Assembly: GCA_036389135.1 (NCBI GenBank)
Contig: DASVQP010000129.1
Location: 124,001 to 188,000, forward strand
Direction of reading: 5' to 3'
DNA: 64,000 nt
Origin: Longimicrobium sp.
GTDB lineage: Bacteria; Gemmatimonadota; Gemmatimonadetes; Longimicrobiales; Longimicrobiaceae
The notes under the pieces were generated by a model, which worked only from the letters and a program-made list of their open reading frames with translations, ran no database searches and was not told the DNA's origin. Positions within the stretch are counted from its first letter, which is position 1. Every line of letters begins with the position of its first letter. The position numbers and the translations under genes are program-made. This document shows positions 8,474 to 19,106 of this stretch, one piece after another.

Positions 8474-9306
8474 CCGGCGTTCGTTCGGCCGCGGTCATTG
8501 GCCTTGGGCTCATCGGCGGGTCCGTGGCGCGCGATTTGGTCGAGCGCGGGGTGCGCGTGCTCGGCTACGACCGCGATCCGGCCACGGTGCGCGACGCGCT
8601 GCGCGATGGCGGCATCCACGAGGTGCTTGGGTCGAGGCTGGAGGGCACCGAGGCCGTCGATCTCGTCATGGTCGCCGTCCCCGTCACCGCCGCGGCGGAC
8701 GTGCTGCGAAAGCTCCGCGTGCTCTCCACCGCGCTGTTGACGGATGTGGGGAGCACCAAGGAATCGATCGCCCGCGCCGCCGAAGAGGTAGCGCTCGGCG
8801 AGCAGTTCGTCGGCTCGCACCCGCTCGCGGGGGACCACCGCTCCGGGTGGAGCGCGTCGCGGACGGGGCTGTTCCGGGGTGCGCGGGTCTTCCTCACACC
8901 CACCACGCGCACGACACTCGAAGCGCTCGAACGGGCACGCGCGCTCTGGACTTCACTCGGCGCGCACACGGAGGTTATGGATGCGGCGGAGCACGACCGG
9001 CGCATGGCCGCCGTCAGCCACCTTCCGCAGGCGCTCGCCACCGCGCTCGGCTCGCTGCTGGCGCACGAGCGATTAGGGCGCGGCGATCTCGGGCCCGGCG
9101 CGCGGGACATGACGCGCCTGGCGGGGAGCTCGCCGGAGATGTGGGCGGCGATCGCGGCGGACAACGCGCGCCACCTGTCCGCGTCGGTCGGTGCGATGCA
9201 GGAGCGGCTGGCTGGGTTGCGGGATGCGCTCGACGCGGGGGACGCCGAGCGGCTCAGGAGCTTCTTCGAGGAAGGGAACCGCTGGTTTCGCGAGGACGAG
9301 CGGTAG
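8470..9306 (+). CDS. tyrA: Prephenate/arogenate dehydrogenase
   Basis: NAD(P)-dependent oxidative decarboxylation of prephenate to 4-hydroxyphenylpyruvate, the tyrosine branch. It has 278 aa. An N-terminal Rossmann motif GLGLIGGS (residues 12-19) is followed by an acidic residue after the second strand (YDRD), the GSTKESI and SHPLAG motifs, and a helical C-terminal domain with HLPQALATAL. There is no ACT domain, so feedback inhibition may rest on the FL domain of the upstream DAHP synthase and on the leader attenuator. It is the last gene of the operon; a convergent gene begins 20 bp downstream. Confidence 0.93.
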   Translation: MTGVRSAAVIGLGLIGGSVARDLVERGVRVLGYDRDPATVRDALRDGGIHEVLGSRLEGTEAVDLVMVAVPVTAAADVLRKLRVLSTALLTDVGSTKESIARAAEEVALGEQFVGSHPLAGDHRSGWSASRTGLFRGARVFLTPTTRTTLEALERARALWTSLGAHTEVMDAAEHDRRMAAVSHLPQALATALGSLLAHERLGRGDLGPGARDMTRLAGSSPEMWAAIAADNARHLSASVGAMQERLAGLRDALDAGDAERLRSFFEEGNRWFREDER

Positions 9307-9325
9307 GAGCACGATGGGTCGCGGA

Positions 9326-10285
9326 TCAGGGGGCCAGCGCCAGGAGCGGTGCCAGCCACCGGATCAGCTCCTCCTCGTCCACGATGGACCAGGAGTGCGG
9401 GTGGCGCCGGCCGTCGGGACGAAAGCCTTTTCCCGTGGTGGTGATCAGCTCGGCGCGCGTGTTCCCGCGCACTCTGAGGAGGTTTATGAGCGCCGCGTGG
9501 TCCACGGAGTTCATCCCGTGGAAGTCCAGGTTGCGCTCCTGCATCCACCAGTGCACGTCGGGCTCGGTGTAGATGCGCACCGCCGTGGAGGCCAGGTGCC
9601 GCGCATTCCCGCCGTCCACGGCCGATGCGATCACCGGCGAGTGCCGCAGGTACGCGGACCGCCTCTGGTCCGGGGTGCCGCCCATGGCGCGGCGAATCGT
9701 GTTCACCAGCATCCGCTCTTCCTGGATGTTGCTGCGCGGGGCGTTGCGGCGGAGGATGACGTCCGAGCTGCGGTACACGCGCTCCCAGTCGAGGGGCGGA
9801 TCGACGGCGAACACGGCGGCCACGCGGCTCGCCCCGCGGCACCTGTCCTGGGCGCAGTGCTGCGCGTACCGCACAGCGCCGGTCCCTCCCGCCGAGAACC
9901 CGCCGATCGCCACGCGCTCCCGCGGGATGCGGTAGCGCTGGAGCACCTCCGCGACCATGGAGTCCAGGCGCACCACCATGGCGTCCGTCTCGAATAGCGT
10001 CTCGGGGTGCGGGAGCGCCGTGATGGTGACGACTCCGCGGCTCGCGAGCCGGGCCGGGAGGGTGGACGGGGTGGAGGGCGACGACGGCTCGAAGGCATTC
10101 ACGTCGTCGCCCAACCCCGGCAGAAGCACGAGCAGCGCGCGAGGCGTTCCGGTAGCGGCGTACACGCGGTAAGTGTTGGCCACCGAATCGCCCGGGGTGC
10201 GGCGGACCACCTGCGGCGCCTGCGCTGCGGCGGGTACGCCCAGGAGAGCGACCGCCACGAAGAGGGTACGGACCAGGGTGGGCAT
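9326..10285 (-). CDS. Secreted alpha/beta-hydrolase-fold protein
   Basis: 319 aa with a cleavable signal peptide (VALLGVPAAAQA, cut near residue 22). The fold is suggested by LLVLLPGLGDD (oxyanion-hole strand) and the nucleophile elbow GFSAGG with Ser131; a late His in the HPHSW or DHAAL segments could complete the triad. The substrate is unknown; esterase or peptidase activities are equally possible. It is transcribed towards tyrA and appears to be a single-gene unit. A Cys pair (QHCAQDRC) could form a disulfide after export. Confidence 0.7.
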   Translation of the reverse strand: MPTLVRTLFVAVALLGVPAAAQAPQVVRRTPGDSVANTYRVYAATGTPRALLVLLPGLGDDVNAFEPSSPSTPSTLPARLASRGVVTITALPHPETLFETDAMVVRLDSMVAEVLQRYRIPRERVAIGGFSAGGTGAVRYAQHCAQDRCRGASRVAAVFAVDPPLDWERVYRSSDVILRRNAPRSNIQEERMLVNTIRRAMGGTPDQRRSAYLRHSPVIASAVDGGNARHLASTAVRIYTEPDVHWWMQERNLDFHGMNSVDHAALINLLRVRGNTRAELITTTGKGFRPDGRRHPHSWSIVDEEELIRWLAPLLALAP

Positions 10286-10624
10286 TGGGTGAGCGGGTTC
10301 GTGGGGATCGGGTGCGTGCGGAGTCGGAACGGCCCACTCGCATACATGTTTGTGCGGACGTTCTCGGGTGCCGCTATGATGCGACCCCGTGGCGGACCGG
10401 TCAACCGAAGGGGGTCCAATCGGGACGAGTCCTGCGCTTCGGCATCGGCGGCAGAATCCATTCCCATCTCCTCGAATGGAACCGGCGCCCGCCTCACCGT
10501 ATTCTCTCCGTATGACGTGCCACCGACACCCTTCAGAATCGGCGCGGCGATCGCACTAGCTTCGCGCCATCTGGAAGTCGCAGCTCCCGGCCGCGGCGAC
10601 TCAGCAGTCGCACGGCGGGGGCGG
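10286..10624. other. Intergenic stretch, nothing recognised
   Basis: About 340 bp upstream of the secreted hydrolase gene (minus strand) and before a possible small gene. It presumably contains the hydrolase promoter, but I could not identify a convincing one. No repeat-family copy or RNA motif is seen. Confidence 0.4.
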
Positions 10625-10834
10625 GTGGGACATCCTCACATCGACCTCAGCGGTGCGGACGCCGGCGGGGGATTGGAGCTGGGCGACCCGATCGCCGCGA
10701 TCCCAGACGCCGCGGGAGGTGCGTTCGAGGGCGCGGTCTCGCTGATCGAGGCGGGCGGCGATGCGGCGGGAGCCGTGTTCGAGGTGATCGGCAGCATCCT
10801 CGAGTTCCTCTTCGGCCTCCTGGACGGTCTGTAG
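10625..10834 (+). CDS. Candidate 69-aa small hydrophobic/acidic protein
   Basis: A GTG-initiated frame of 69 codons with high-GC third positions that match neighbouring genes. The product is glycine- and alanine-rich, acidic, and ends in a hydrophobic segment (VIGSILEFLFGLLDGL) that could be a membrane-active amphipathic helix. The start is uncertain because the frame stays open upstream. No family recognised. It could be a small membrane or secreted peptide, or a chance frame; codon usage is the only support. Confidence 0.4.
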   Translation: MGHPHIDLSGADAGGGLELGDPIAAIPDAAGGAFEGAVSLIEAGGDAAGAVFEVIGSILEFLFGLLDGL

Positions 10835-10946
10835 CGACGACGACGCCCACGGGTAGCATATCCGCCTGTGGGCGTTATCTTTGCCCGTGCAGATCCTGAG
10901 GCGGGCGCGGTGCCCGCGGCGTTCGAGACCTACGCGGCTTCCCGAG

Positions 10947-12628
<1,682 letters not shown>

Positions 12629-12632
<4 letters not shown>

Positions 12633-13738
12633 GCACGCCGCGGATGGAACACGCTCACCTTCGCAGCTTCGAGGTGGAAGGATATCGGGCAATTCGCCAC
12701 CTCCGACTGCCTCAGTTAGAGCGGGTGAATCTATTTGTAGGGCTTAATAACACCGGCAAGACGTCACTGCTGGAAGCTGTTCAGCTTTACGGGACGCAAT
12801 CCCCTGTGTCGGTGCTCCTCCGAACGCTTCGCGACCGAGCGGGATTTCGTCCGCGCTTTTCGACAGTGCAGGGCGCCGACGTGAATGCTGAACAGGTTTA
12901 TGCCGCTGTTGAAGGGGCCCGATCTCTATTTCATGGCAATTTCACGGGCAGCATGTGTCACCCAATCCGTCTAGGTCCGACGACGAGAGAGGGCAACCCC
13001 CTCACGATTGAATTGCCGTGGGCTACACCCGAGTTTTTGGAGGAGTCGGCGGATCTTGAGATTTACCTTGAGTTTGACTCGCCACTTCTGCGAGTTGCTA
13101 AGGGCAGCGCGGGAAATACGCTGACAGTGGGTCGAATGCTGCGTGGCTTCAGCGTGCCCGTGCCAGGAACGCGGCGTAGCACAGCGTTGGTTCCCGTGCA
13201 GGGTCTCGACGCAGCGAGCGTGAACCGTATGTGGGATGAAGCCGCGGCATCTGGGCACGCGTCAGACGTCGAAGAAGCACTCCGTACAATTTTGCCAGAA
13301 CTGGAGCGAATTTACCTCATCGGTGAGTCAACGAACGCGGGGAGGTCGGTTGCGATGCAACTCGCGGGAACACGCCGAGCGGTGCCGCTCTCGAGTATGG
13401 GCGATGGGACAAACCGGGTATTCGCCCTTGCTCTGGCATGTGTGCAGGCGCGGGATGGCGTGTTGCTTGTTGACGAAATCGAGAACGGGCTTCATCACAC
13501 GGTTCAAGAAGCCGTTTGGAAGATGGTCTTTGCCTTCGCCCGGCAGCTTGACCTGCAGGTGTTCGCGACCACTCACAGTTGGGACGCCGTTGTTGGATTT
13601 CAGGCAGCAGCGAATCAGAGCAGTGACGAGGGACTGCTCTACCGCCTAGAACGCGAGACGAGCGGCGAGATCTACGCCGAGCGCTACACCGAAGAAGAGG
13701 TCGCTGTCGCTGCGGATCAGCAGGTTGAAGTCCGCTGA
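12629..13738 (+). CDS. AAA/ABC-type ATPase, OLD/AAA_15-like, partner of a TOPRIM-like protein
   Basis: 369-aa ATPase of the SMC/ABC-like group. Walker [10 protein letters not shown] is at residues 38-46; an ABC-signature-like [10 protein letters not shown] is near 254-263; Walker [13 protein letters not shown] is at about 279-290; and ATTHSWD with the switch His follows. The middle of the protein (50-250) is the variable region typical of AAA_15/AAA_21 proteins. It starts with ATG overlapping the mutase stop. Third positions are markedly richer in A/T than in its neighbours, which points to recent transfer. The next gene overlaps by 1 nt (TGATG) and encodes a DUF3226-like TOPRIM protein. ATPase + TOPRIM pairs of this kind include OLD-family nucleases and PARIS defence systems. 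Confidence 0.82.
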
Positions 13739-14406
13739 TGTCCTCGCGTACAGGTGTCACCCGCACGACGAACTTGCTCTGGGTGGAGGGCAAGGACGAC
13801 AGCGCGGTGGCTAATAGTTTGTGCGCGGCGCATGAGGTGCCCCAGGGAATCTGCAAGGTGGAGCCGAAGAACGGGGTAAATGAGATTCTCGACACATTCT
13901 TTACTCGGTTGAAAGCACCAGGCGCAGAGCGATTTGGCATCGTGGTGGACGCGAACGGGAACGCGCAGGCTCGATGGGATTCGATTCGCCGTACACTCAG
14001 CGAATATGGGTACGCGGAGATCCCCGAGCGATTGCTTCTTGGTGGTATGATCGTACCCGCCCCTCCTCACCGTCCGCTGTTCGGCGCGTGGATCATGCCC
14101 GACAACGGCGCTCCCGGGGCGCTGGAGGACTTCGCTTCGGCGCTTGTACCGCGAGATGACGTGCTCTGGAAACGAGCCGGCGAAGCGGTGGACGCGATTC
14201 CGGAGCAGGATCGGCGCTTCCCCGCGGGCCGCCGGTCGAAGGCGCACATGCACACTTGGCTGGCGTGGCAGGAACAGCCCGGCTCGCCGATGGGGCAGGC
14301 GATCGGAAAGGGGGACCTCGACGCACATGCCCCCGCGGCTCAGAGCTTCGTCGCGTGGCTGCGGCGGCTGATGGTGGATGAGGCTGAGGTCGATAGCGCG
14401 GGCTGA
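13738..14406 (+). CDS. DUF3226-like (TOPRIM-related) protein
   Basis: 222 aa. TOPRIM-type features are WVEGKDD at residues 15-21 (conserved Glu and Asp pair), GIVVDANGN with Asp71 after a hydrophobic strand, and MPDNGAPGALEDF around residues 120-132. These match the DUF3226/OLD-TOPRIM layout, in which acidic residues bind Mg2+ for nuclease chemistry. It is translationally coupled to the upstream ATPase. By analogy with OLD and PARIS it is the probable effector nuclease, released or activated by the ATPase. The exact assignment (DUF3226 rather than DUF4435) rests on motif reading only. Base composition moves back towards the host towards its 3' end. Confidence 0.75.
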   Translation: MSSRTGVTRTTNLLWVEGKDDSAVANSLCAAHEVPQGICKVEPKNGVNEILDTFFTRLKAPGAERFGIVVDANGNAQARWDSIRRTLSEYGYAEIPERLLLGGMIVPAPPHRPLFGAWIMPDNGAPGALEDFASALVPRDDVLWKRAGEAVDAIPEQDRRFPAGRRSKAHMHTWLAWQEQPGSPMGQAIGKGDLDAHAPAAQSFVAWLRRLMVDEAEVDSAG

Positions 14407-14523
14407 AACGCTTCACTGGTGGCTGGCTTCGGTTGCCGGGCAGGGTGCGACGGTTTACCTTACGCGCGTTTTGCCGGGGCTCCGCAACGGGGTCCGTCCA
14501 TCCGAGCAGGTCGATAGCGGCAT

Positions 14524-14838
14524 ATGCCAACGTACGATTATCGCTGCCCGCAGTGCGGCAACGACTTCGAGAAGTTCCAGAAGATGTCCGACGAGCCGGT
14601 GGCCGACTGCCCGGAGTGCGGAACGGCGGCCGAGCGGCGGCTTTCCGGCGGGGCGGGGCTCCTCTTCAAGGGGAGCGGCTTCTACATCACGGATTACCGC
14701 GGCGAGAGCTACAAGAAGGCGGCGGACGCGGACAAGGGCGGCTCGTCCTCGGGCGGGGAGTCCAAGGGCGGCGAATCCAAGGGCGGCAGCGAGTCGAAGC
14801 CGGCGGCCGAGTCCAAGCCCGCGCCCAAGAGCGAGTAG
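14524..14838 (+). CDS. FmdB-family zinc-ribbon protein
   Basis: Small putative regulatory protein, 104 aa. The N-terminal zinc ribbon has two CxxC knuckles, Cys8/Cys11 (RCPQC) and Cys29/Cys32 (DCPEC), followed by the FmdB pattern GGAGLLFKGSGFYITDY. The C-terminal 40 residues are a low-complexity Ser/Gly/Lys/Glu tail (repeated SKGGE units), presumably disordered. The family is widespread and of unclear function. It begins a block of host-like high-GC genes after the ATPase/TOPRIM insert; the 117 bp in between show nothing recognisable. Confidence 0.9.
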   Translation: MPTYDYRCPQCGNDFEKFQKMSDEPVADCPECGTAAERRLSGGAGLLFKGSGFYITDYRGESYKKAADADKGGSSSGGESKGGESKGGSESKPAAESKPAPKSE

Positions 14839-14983
14839 GCGAAGCCCGCGTGGCGCCGGGCCGGGTGCGGAGCGCCGCGCCCGGCGCCCGTGCGCGCCCA
14901 TCGCGCCACGCCCGTAGACAACAGAACCGAAGCGGCCGCGCAGGCGCGCCGCTCCAACGAAACCCAACCGGACCCCTGAGCCC

Positions 14984-15910
14984 ATGTCCCTTCTCGTCGT
15001 AGGAAGCGTCGCACTGGACACCGTGGAGACGCCCTTCGGCCGCGCGGAAGACGCGCTGGGCGGCTCGGCCACCTTCTTCTCGGCCGCGTCGTCGCTCTTT
15101 TCCCCCGTGCAGCTGGTGGGGGTCGTCGGCGACGACTACCCGGTGGACGCGCTCCGCTTCCTGGAGGAGCGCGGGGTGGACCTCGCCGGGGTGGAGCACG
15201 CCCAGGGCGAGAGCTTCCGCTGGTCGGGTGTGTACACGTTCGACCTCAGCTCGCGCGAGACGCTGGAGACGCGGCTGGGGGTGTTCGCCGACTTCGCGCC
15301 CAAGATCCCCGAGGGGTTCCGCGACACGGAGCTGGTGTTCCTGGGGAACATCGACCCCGAGCTGCAGATCAACGTGCTGGACCAGGTGCGGCGCCCGCGC
15401 TTCGTGGCGTGCGACACCATGAACCTGTGGATCGACATCAAGCGCGACCGCCTGCTGGACCTGCTCAAGCGCGTCGACCTGCTGCTGGTGAACGACGGCG
15501 AGGCGCGGCAGCTCTCCGGCGACTTCAACCTGGCGCGGGCGGCCAAGTGGATCATGGACCGCGGGCCGCGCTACCTGATCATCAAAAAGGGCGAGCACGG
15601 GGCGATCCTCTTCACCCCGAACGGCGTCTTCTTCGCCCCGGGCTACCCGCTGGAAGAGGTGTTCGACCCCACCGGCGCCGGCGACGCCTTCGCGGGCGGC
15701 TTCATGGGGCACCTGGCGCGATGCGGCACCACGCTGGACGACGCGGACCTGCGCCGCGCGGTGATCTACGGCTCGGTGCTGGGCTCGTTCGCGGTGGAGA
15801 AGTTCTCGGTGGAGCGCTTCAAGGATCTCACCATGGACGAGATCGAGGAGCGCGCGCGGTCCTTCCGCGACATGACGGTGTTCGACCTCCCGGTGCCCGC
15901 GGGTGTCTGA
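14984..15910 (+). CDS. PfkB-family sugar/nucleoside kinase
   Basis: Ribokinase-like kinase, 308 aa. The N-terminal motif VVGSVALDTVETPFG with the GGSA glycine pair (residues about 26-29) and the C-terminal signature DPTGAGDAFAGGF, containing the catalytic Asp and anion hole, are intact. The substrate is not clear; the family includes ribokinase, adenosine kinase and others. Its last codons overlap the purM start by 8 nt, so it is probably co-expressed with purine biosynthesis, which makes a ribosyl or nucleoside substrate plausible. Confidence 0.88.
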   Translation: MSLLVVGSVALDTVETPFGRAEDALGGSATFFSAASSLFSPVQLVGVVGDDYPVDALRFLEERGVDLAGVEHAQGESFRWSGVYTFDLSSRETLETRLGVFADFAPKIPEGFRDTELVFLGNIDPELQINVLDQVRRPRFVACDTMNLWIDIKRDRLLDLLKRVDLLLVNDGEARQLSGDFNLARAAKWIMDRGPRYLIIKKGEHGAILFTPNGVFFAPGYPLEEVFDPTGAGDAFAGGFMGHLARCGTTLDDADLRRAVIYGSVLGSFAVEKFSVERFKDLTMDEIEERARSFRDMTVFDLPVPAGV

Positions 15911-16943
15911 CACCGCCCCGGGGCTGTCGTACCGCGCCGCCGGCGTCGACATCGACGCGGCGGCGCACGCCATGAAGGGGGTGGCGGCGCTCGTGCGCTC
16001 CACCGCCACGGCGGACACGCTCTCGGAGCTGGGGTCGTTCGGCGGCCTCTTTCGGGTGCCGGCGGACGTGCGGCGGCCGGTGCTGGTGGCCAGCACGGAC
16101 GGGGTGGGGACGAAGCTCAAGGTCGCCTTCACAACCGGACGCCACGGCACGGTGGGCGAGGACCTCGTCAACCACTGCGTCAACGACATCCTGGTGCAGG
16201 GGGCACGGCCGCTTTTCTTCCTCGACTACGTGGGGGTCGGGCGATTGGAGCCCGGCGTGGTTGAGGAGCTCGTCTCCGGGGTCGCGCGCGGGTGCCGCGA
16301 GAACGGGTGCGCGCTGCTGGGCGGCGAGACGGCGGAGATGCCGGACATGTACTCCCCCGGCGAGTACGACCTGGCCGGGACCATCGTGGGCGTGGTGGAG
16401 GAGGACCGCGTGCTGGACGGCCGCGCGATCCGTCCGGGCGACGTGGTGGTGGCGCTCGCGTCCGATGGGCTGCATACCAACGGCTATTCGCTGGCGAGGC
16501 GCATCCTGTTCGACCGCATGGGGTTGTCGCCGGACGACGCGTTTCCGGATGAAGACGGGAGCGTGGCCGACGTCCTGCTGCGCGTGCACCGCTCCTACCT
16601 GCGGCCGCTGACTCCGCTGCTGGAGCGCGGAGTGCTGCGGGGACTGGCGCACATCACGGGCGGCGGGCTCACGGACAACGTACCGCGCATCCTGCCTGCG
16701 GGGACGGCGGCGCACATCCGCACCTCGTCTTGGGAGGTGCCGGCGGCGTTCCGCGTGCTGCAGCGTGAGGGCGGGGTGGAGCGGGCGGAGATGTTCCGCG
16801 CCTTCAACATGGGGATCGGGATGGTGGCCGTCGCGGAAGCGGAGGACGCCGACGCGGTAGTCGGCGCGCTGAATGCGGCGGGCGAGACGGCCTGGATCGC
16901 GGGGGAGATCGTCCCCGGCGAACGCAACGTGATACTGGAGTGA
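15903..16943 (+). CDS. purM: Phosphoribosylformylglycinamidine cyclo-ligase (AIR synthetase)
   Basis: Fifth step of purine synthesis: ATP-dependent ring closure of FGAM to AIR. It has 346 aa from a GTG start overlapping the preceding kinase gene. AIRS signatures are STDGVGTKLKVA, NHCVNDILVQGARPLFFLDY, GGETAEMPDMY and HITGGGLTDN. Length and motifs are complete. It is followed 10 bp later by an unrelated envelope protein gene. Confidence 0.96.
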   Translation: MSDTAPGLSYRAAGVDIDAAAHAMKGVAALVRSTATADTLSELGSFGGLFRVPADVRRPVLVASTDGVGTKLKVAFTTGRHGTVGEDLVNHCVNDILVQGARPLFFLDYVGVGRLEPGVVEELVSGVARGCRENGCALLGGETAEMPDMYSPGEYDLAGTIVGVVEEDRVLDGRAIRPGDVVVALASDGLHTNGYSLARRILFDRMGLSPDDAFPDEDGSVADVLLRVHRSYLRPLTPLLERGVLRGLAHITGGGLTDNVPRILPAGTAAHIRTSSWEVPAAFRVLQREGGVERAEMFRAFNMGIGMVAVAEAEDADAVVGALNAAGETAWIAGEIVPGERNVILE

Positions 16944-16953
16944 TGGAGGTACG

Positions 16954-18012
16954 ATGAAGCGCACCCTCGCGGCCGCCCTGGCGGTGGCCTTTGCCGCGCC
17001 GGCACTGGCGGCTCAGAACGACATCGACGTCGTCTGCGGCAATTTCAGCGGCGAGCCGGAGCTGCAGAGCCGCTGCGCATCGGTGGCGCAGGCGGTGGAC
17101 GCGGCGCAGCCGCAGATCGGCATGCTGATGGCGGGCGGCAACCCGACGCTGGGCACCGCCAGCACTGGCGGCGTGCGGCTCGGGCTCCTGCCGCGTGTCA
17201 GCGCGGGGGTGCGGCTGAACGTGGTTCTGGCGCGCCTCCCGGACATCCGCGGCGAGAGCTCGGCGACGGGAGCTGCGGCGCTGGACGAGTTCAGCGTCCC
17301 GGCACCCGCGATCGGCGGCAACCTGTCGATCAGTGTCTTCCCCGGCGTCAGCCTGGCGCCGATGGTGGGCGGCTTCGGTTCCATCGACCTGCTGGGGAGC
17401 GCGACGGTGCTCCCCGTGTCGCTGGCCGGCGTCGAAGGTCTTGAAAAGAACCCGTTCTCGTGGGGCGCGGGGGCGCGGGTGGGGCTCCTGCGCGAGTCGT
17501 TCATCACCCCCGGCGTCTCGGTGTCGGTGATGTACAGGAAGATGGGCGACGTGAAGTTCGGCGACGTGTGCGAGGGCGACGAGCTTCCTACCGTCACCTG
17601 GCAGTACAGCACCACCTGCACGGGAGACGGCGATCTCGGCGAGGTGGACTTCGGCCTCTCGAACGTCAGCGCGCGTGGCGCGGTCAGCAAACGCCTGTTG
17701 GGCCTCGGACTGACGGCGGGGGTCGGGTACGACCGGTTCGACACCGAAGCCGACTTCGGATTCCGCGCTCCAGTGTCGCCGATGGATGCCGCGGGAACGC
17801 GGACCATCTACCGCTTCCAGGACGTCGCGGTGGACAACGACCGCTGGTCCGCCTTCCTGAACGGGTCGTTCACCCTCCTGGTCGGCTCCATCGTGGCCGA
17901 AGCGGGGTGGATGCAGGGGGAGGACCCGATCGCCGGATTTCCCGCGCAGAGCGACTTCGATCCGAAGCAGGGGACGTTCTTTGGCAGCCTCGGCGCGCGG
18001 CTGTCGCTCTGA
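16954..18012 (+). CDS. Secreted, probably outer-membrane beta-barrel protein of unknown function
   Basis: 352 aa with a clear signal peptide (MKRTLAAALAVAFAAPALAA). TGGAGG-type ribosome binding sequence precedes the ATG. The mature part alternates polar and hydrophobic residues with many Gly, Ser and aromatic residues, and ends ...FFGSLGARLSL. This suggests an outer-membrane beta-barrel, though the terminal residue is Leu rather than Phe. There are four or five Cys (VCG, RCAS, VCEGDE, TTCTGDG). No family recognised. It lies between purM and the riboflavin genes. Confidence 0.6.
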   Translation: MKRTLAAALAVAFAAPALAAQNDIDVVCGNFSGEPELQSRCASVAQAVDAAQPQIGMLMAGGNPTLGTASTGGVRLGLLPRVSAGVRLNVVLARLPDIRGESSATGAAALDEFSVPAPAIGGNLSISVFPGVSLAPMVGGFGSIDLLGSATVLPVSLAGVEGLEKNPFSWGAGARVGLLRESFITPGVSVSVMYRKMGDVKFGDVCEGDELPTVTWQYSTTCTGDGDLGEVDFGLSNVSARGAVSKRLLGLGLTAGVGYDRFDTEADFGFRAPVSPMDAAGTRTIYRFQDVAVDNDRWSAFLNGSFTLLVGSIVAEAGWMQGEDPIAGFPAQSDFDPKQGTFFGSLGARLSL

Positions 18013-18016
18013 GCGG

Positions 18017-19096
18017 ATGAGCGACGACGCCCGCTGGATGGCGCGGGCCCTGGAGCTGGCGGGGCGCGGATGGGGACGCGTGGCGCCGAACCCGCTGGTA
18101 GGCGCCGTCATCGTGCGCGACGGCGAGCTGGTGGGCGAGGGATGGCACACGGAGTACGGCCGTCCCCACGCGGAGGTCGAGGCGCTCCGGGCCGCCGGCG
18201 AGGCGGCCCGGAGCGCCACCGCTTTCGTGACGCTGGAGCCGTGCAGCCACCACGGCAAGACGCCGCCCTGCACCGATGCCCTGCTCGCCGCAGGCGTCCG
18301 CCGCGTCGTCTTCGCCGCGTCGGATCCCAATCCAAAGGCGGCGGGCGGGGGCGAGGTGCTGCGCGCAGCGGGGGTGGAGGTGCTCGGCGGGGTACTGGCG
18401 GAGGAGGCGCGGGACCAGAACGCCGTCTTCTTCCACGCGCATTCGCCGGCGGGCGCGGAGCGGCCGTTCGTGGCGCTGAAGCTGGCGCTGACGCTGGACG
18501 GCCGCATCGCGGACCACGCGGGAAGCTCGGTGTGGATCACGGGAGAGGAAGCGCGCTCGGAGGTGCACCGCCTGCGCGCCGGCTTCGACGCGGTGGCCGT
18601 GGGATCGGGCACGGCGCTCGCGGACGATCCGAAGCTCACCGTGCGCGGCGCGCTGGAGCCGCGGGTGCCGCCGGTGCGCGTGGTATTCGATCGTGGCCTG
18701 CGCCTGCCGCTGGAGAGCGCGCTCGTCACGACGGCGCGCGAGGTGCCGGTGATGGTCGTCGCCGGCACCGTGCCGCCCGCGGAGCACGCCGCGGCACTGG
18801 AGACGCGGGGCGTGCGGGTGCTCCGCGCCGGCAACGTGCACGACGGGTTGCGCGCGCTGCGCGAGGCGGGCATCGGCTCGCTGTTCGTGGAGGGCGGCGC
18901 GACGCTGGCGAGCGAGATGCTGCGCGCGGGCGTGGTGGACCGGCTATACCTGTTCTACGCGCCGCTCTTCCTGGGCCCGAACGGACTCGGCGCGTTCGCG
19001 GGGCTGGAGAACGCCGCCATCGTCGACGCGCACCGCTGGCGCCGGCTGGACACGCGGAGCTTCGGCGCGGACACGCTGATCACACTCGCCCGCTGA
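18017..19096 (+). CDS. ribD: Bifunctional riboflavin deaminase/reductase
   Basis: Diaminohydroxyphosphoribosylaminopyrimidine deaminase plus 5-amino-6-(5-phosphoribosylamino)uracil reductase, 359 aa. The N-terminal cytidine-deaminase-like domain has zinc ligands His51 (HAE), Cys76 and Cys85 (EPCSHHGKTPPC). The C-terminal dihydrofolate-reductase-like domain (from about residue 145) has LKLALTLDGRIAD and VEGGATLASEML. ATG 18017 lies 4 bp after the preceding stop. First gene of a compact ribD-ribE-ribBA-ribH set; no FMN riboswitch fits in the 4-bp gap. Confidence 0.95.
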   Translation: MSDDARWMARALELAGRGWGRVAPNPLVGAVIVRDGELVGEGWHTEYGRPHAEVEALRAAGEAARSATAFVTLEPCSHHGKTPPCTDALLAAGVRRVVFAASDPNPKAAGGGEVLRAAGVEVLGGVLAEEARDQNAVFFHAHSPAGAERPFVALKLALTLDGRIADHAGSSVWITGEEARSEVHRLRAGFDAVAVGSGTALADDPKLTVRGALEPRVPPVRVVFDRGLRLPLESALVTTAREVPVMVVAGTVPPAEHAAALETRGVRVLRAGNVHDGLRALREAGIGSLFVEGGATLASEMLRAGVVDRLYLFYAPLFLGPNGLGAFAGLENAAIVDAHRWRRLDTRSFGADTLITLAR

Positions 19097-19106
19097 AACG
19101 GGGAAG

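Noticed and set aside
18001-18020. FMN riboswitch before ribD
   Set aside because: Only 4 bp separate ribD from the upstream gene and none of the conserved FMN aptamer segments is seen; the ribE-ribBA gap holds only the repeat.
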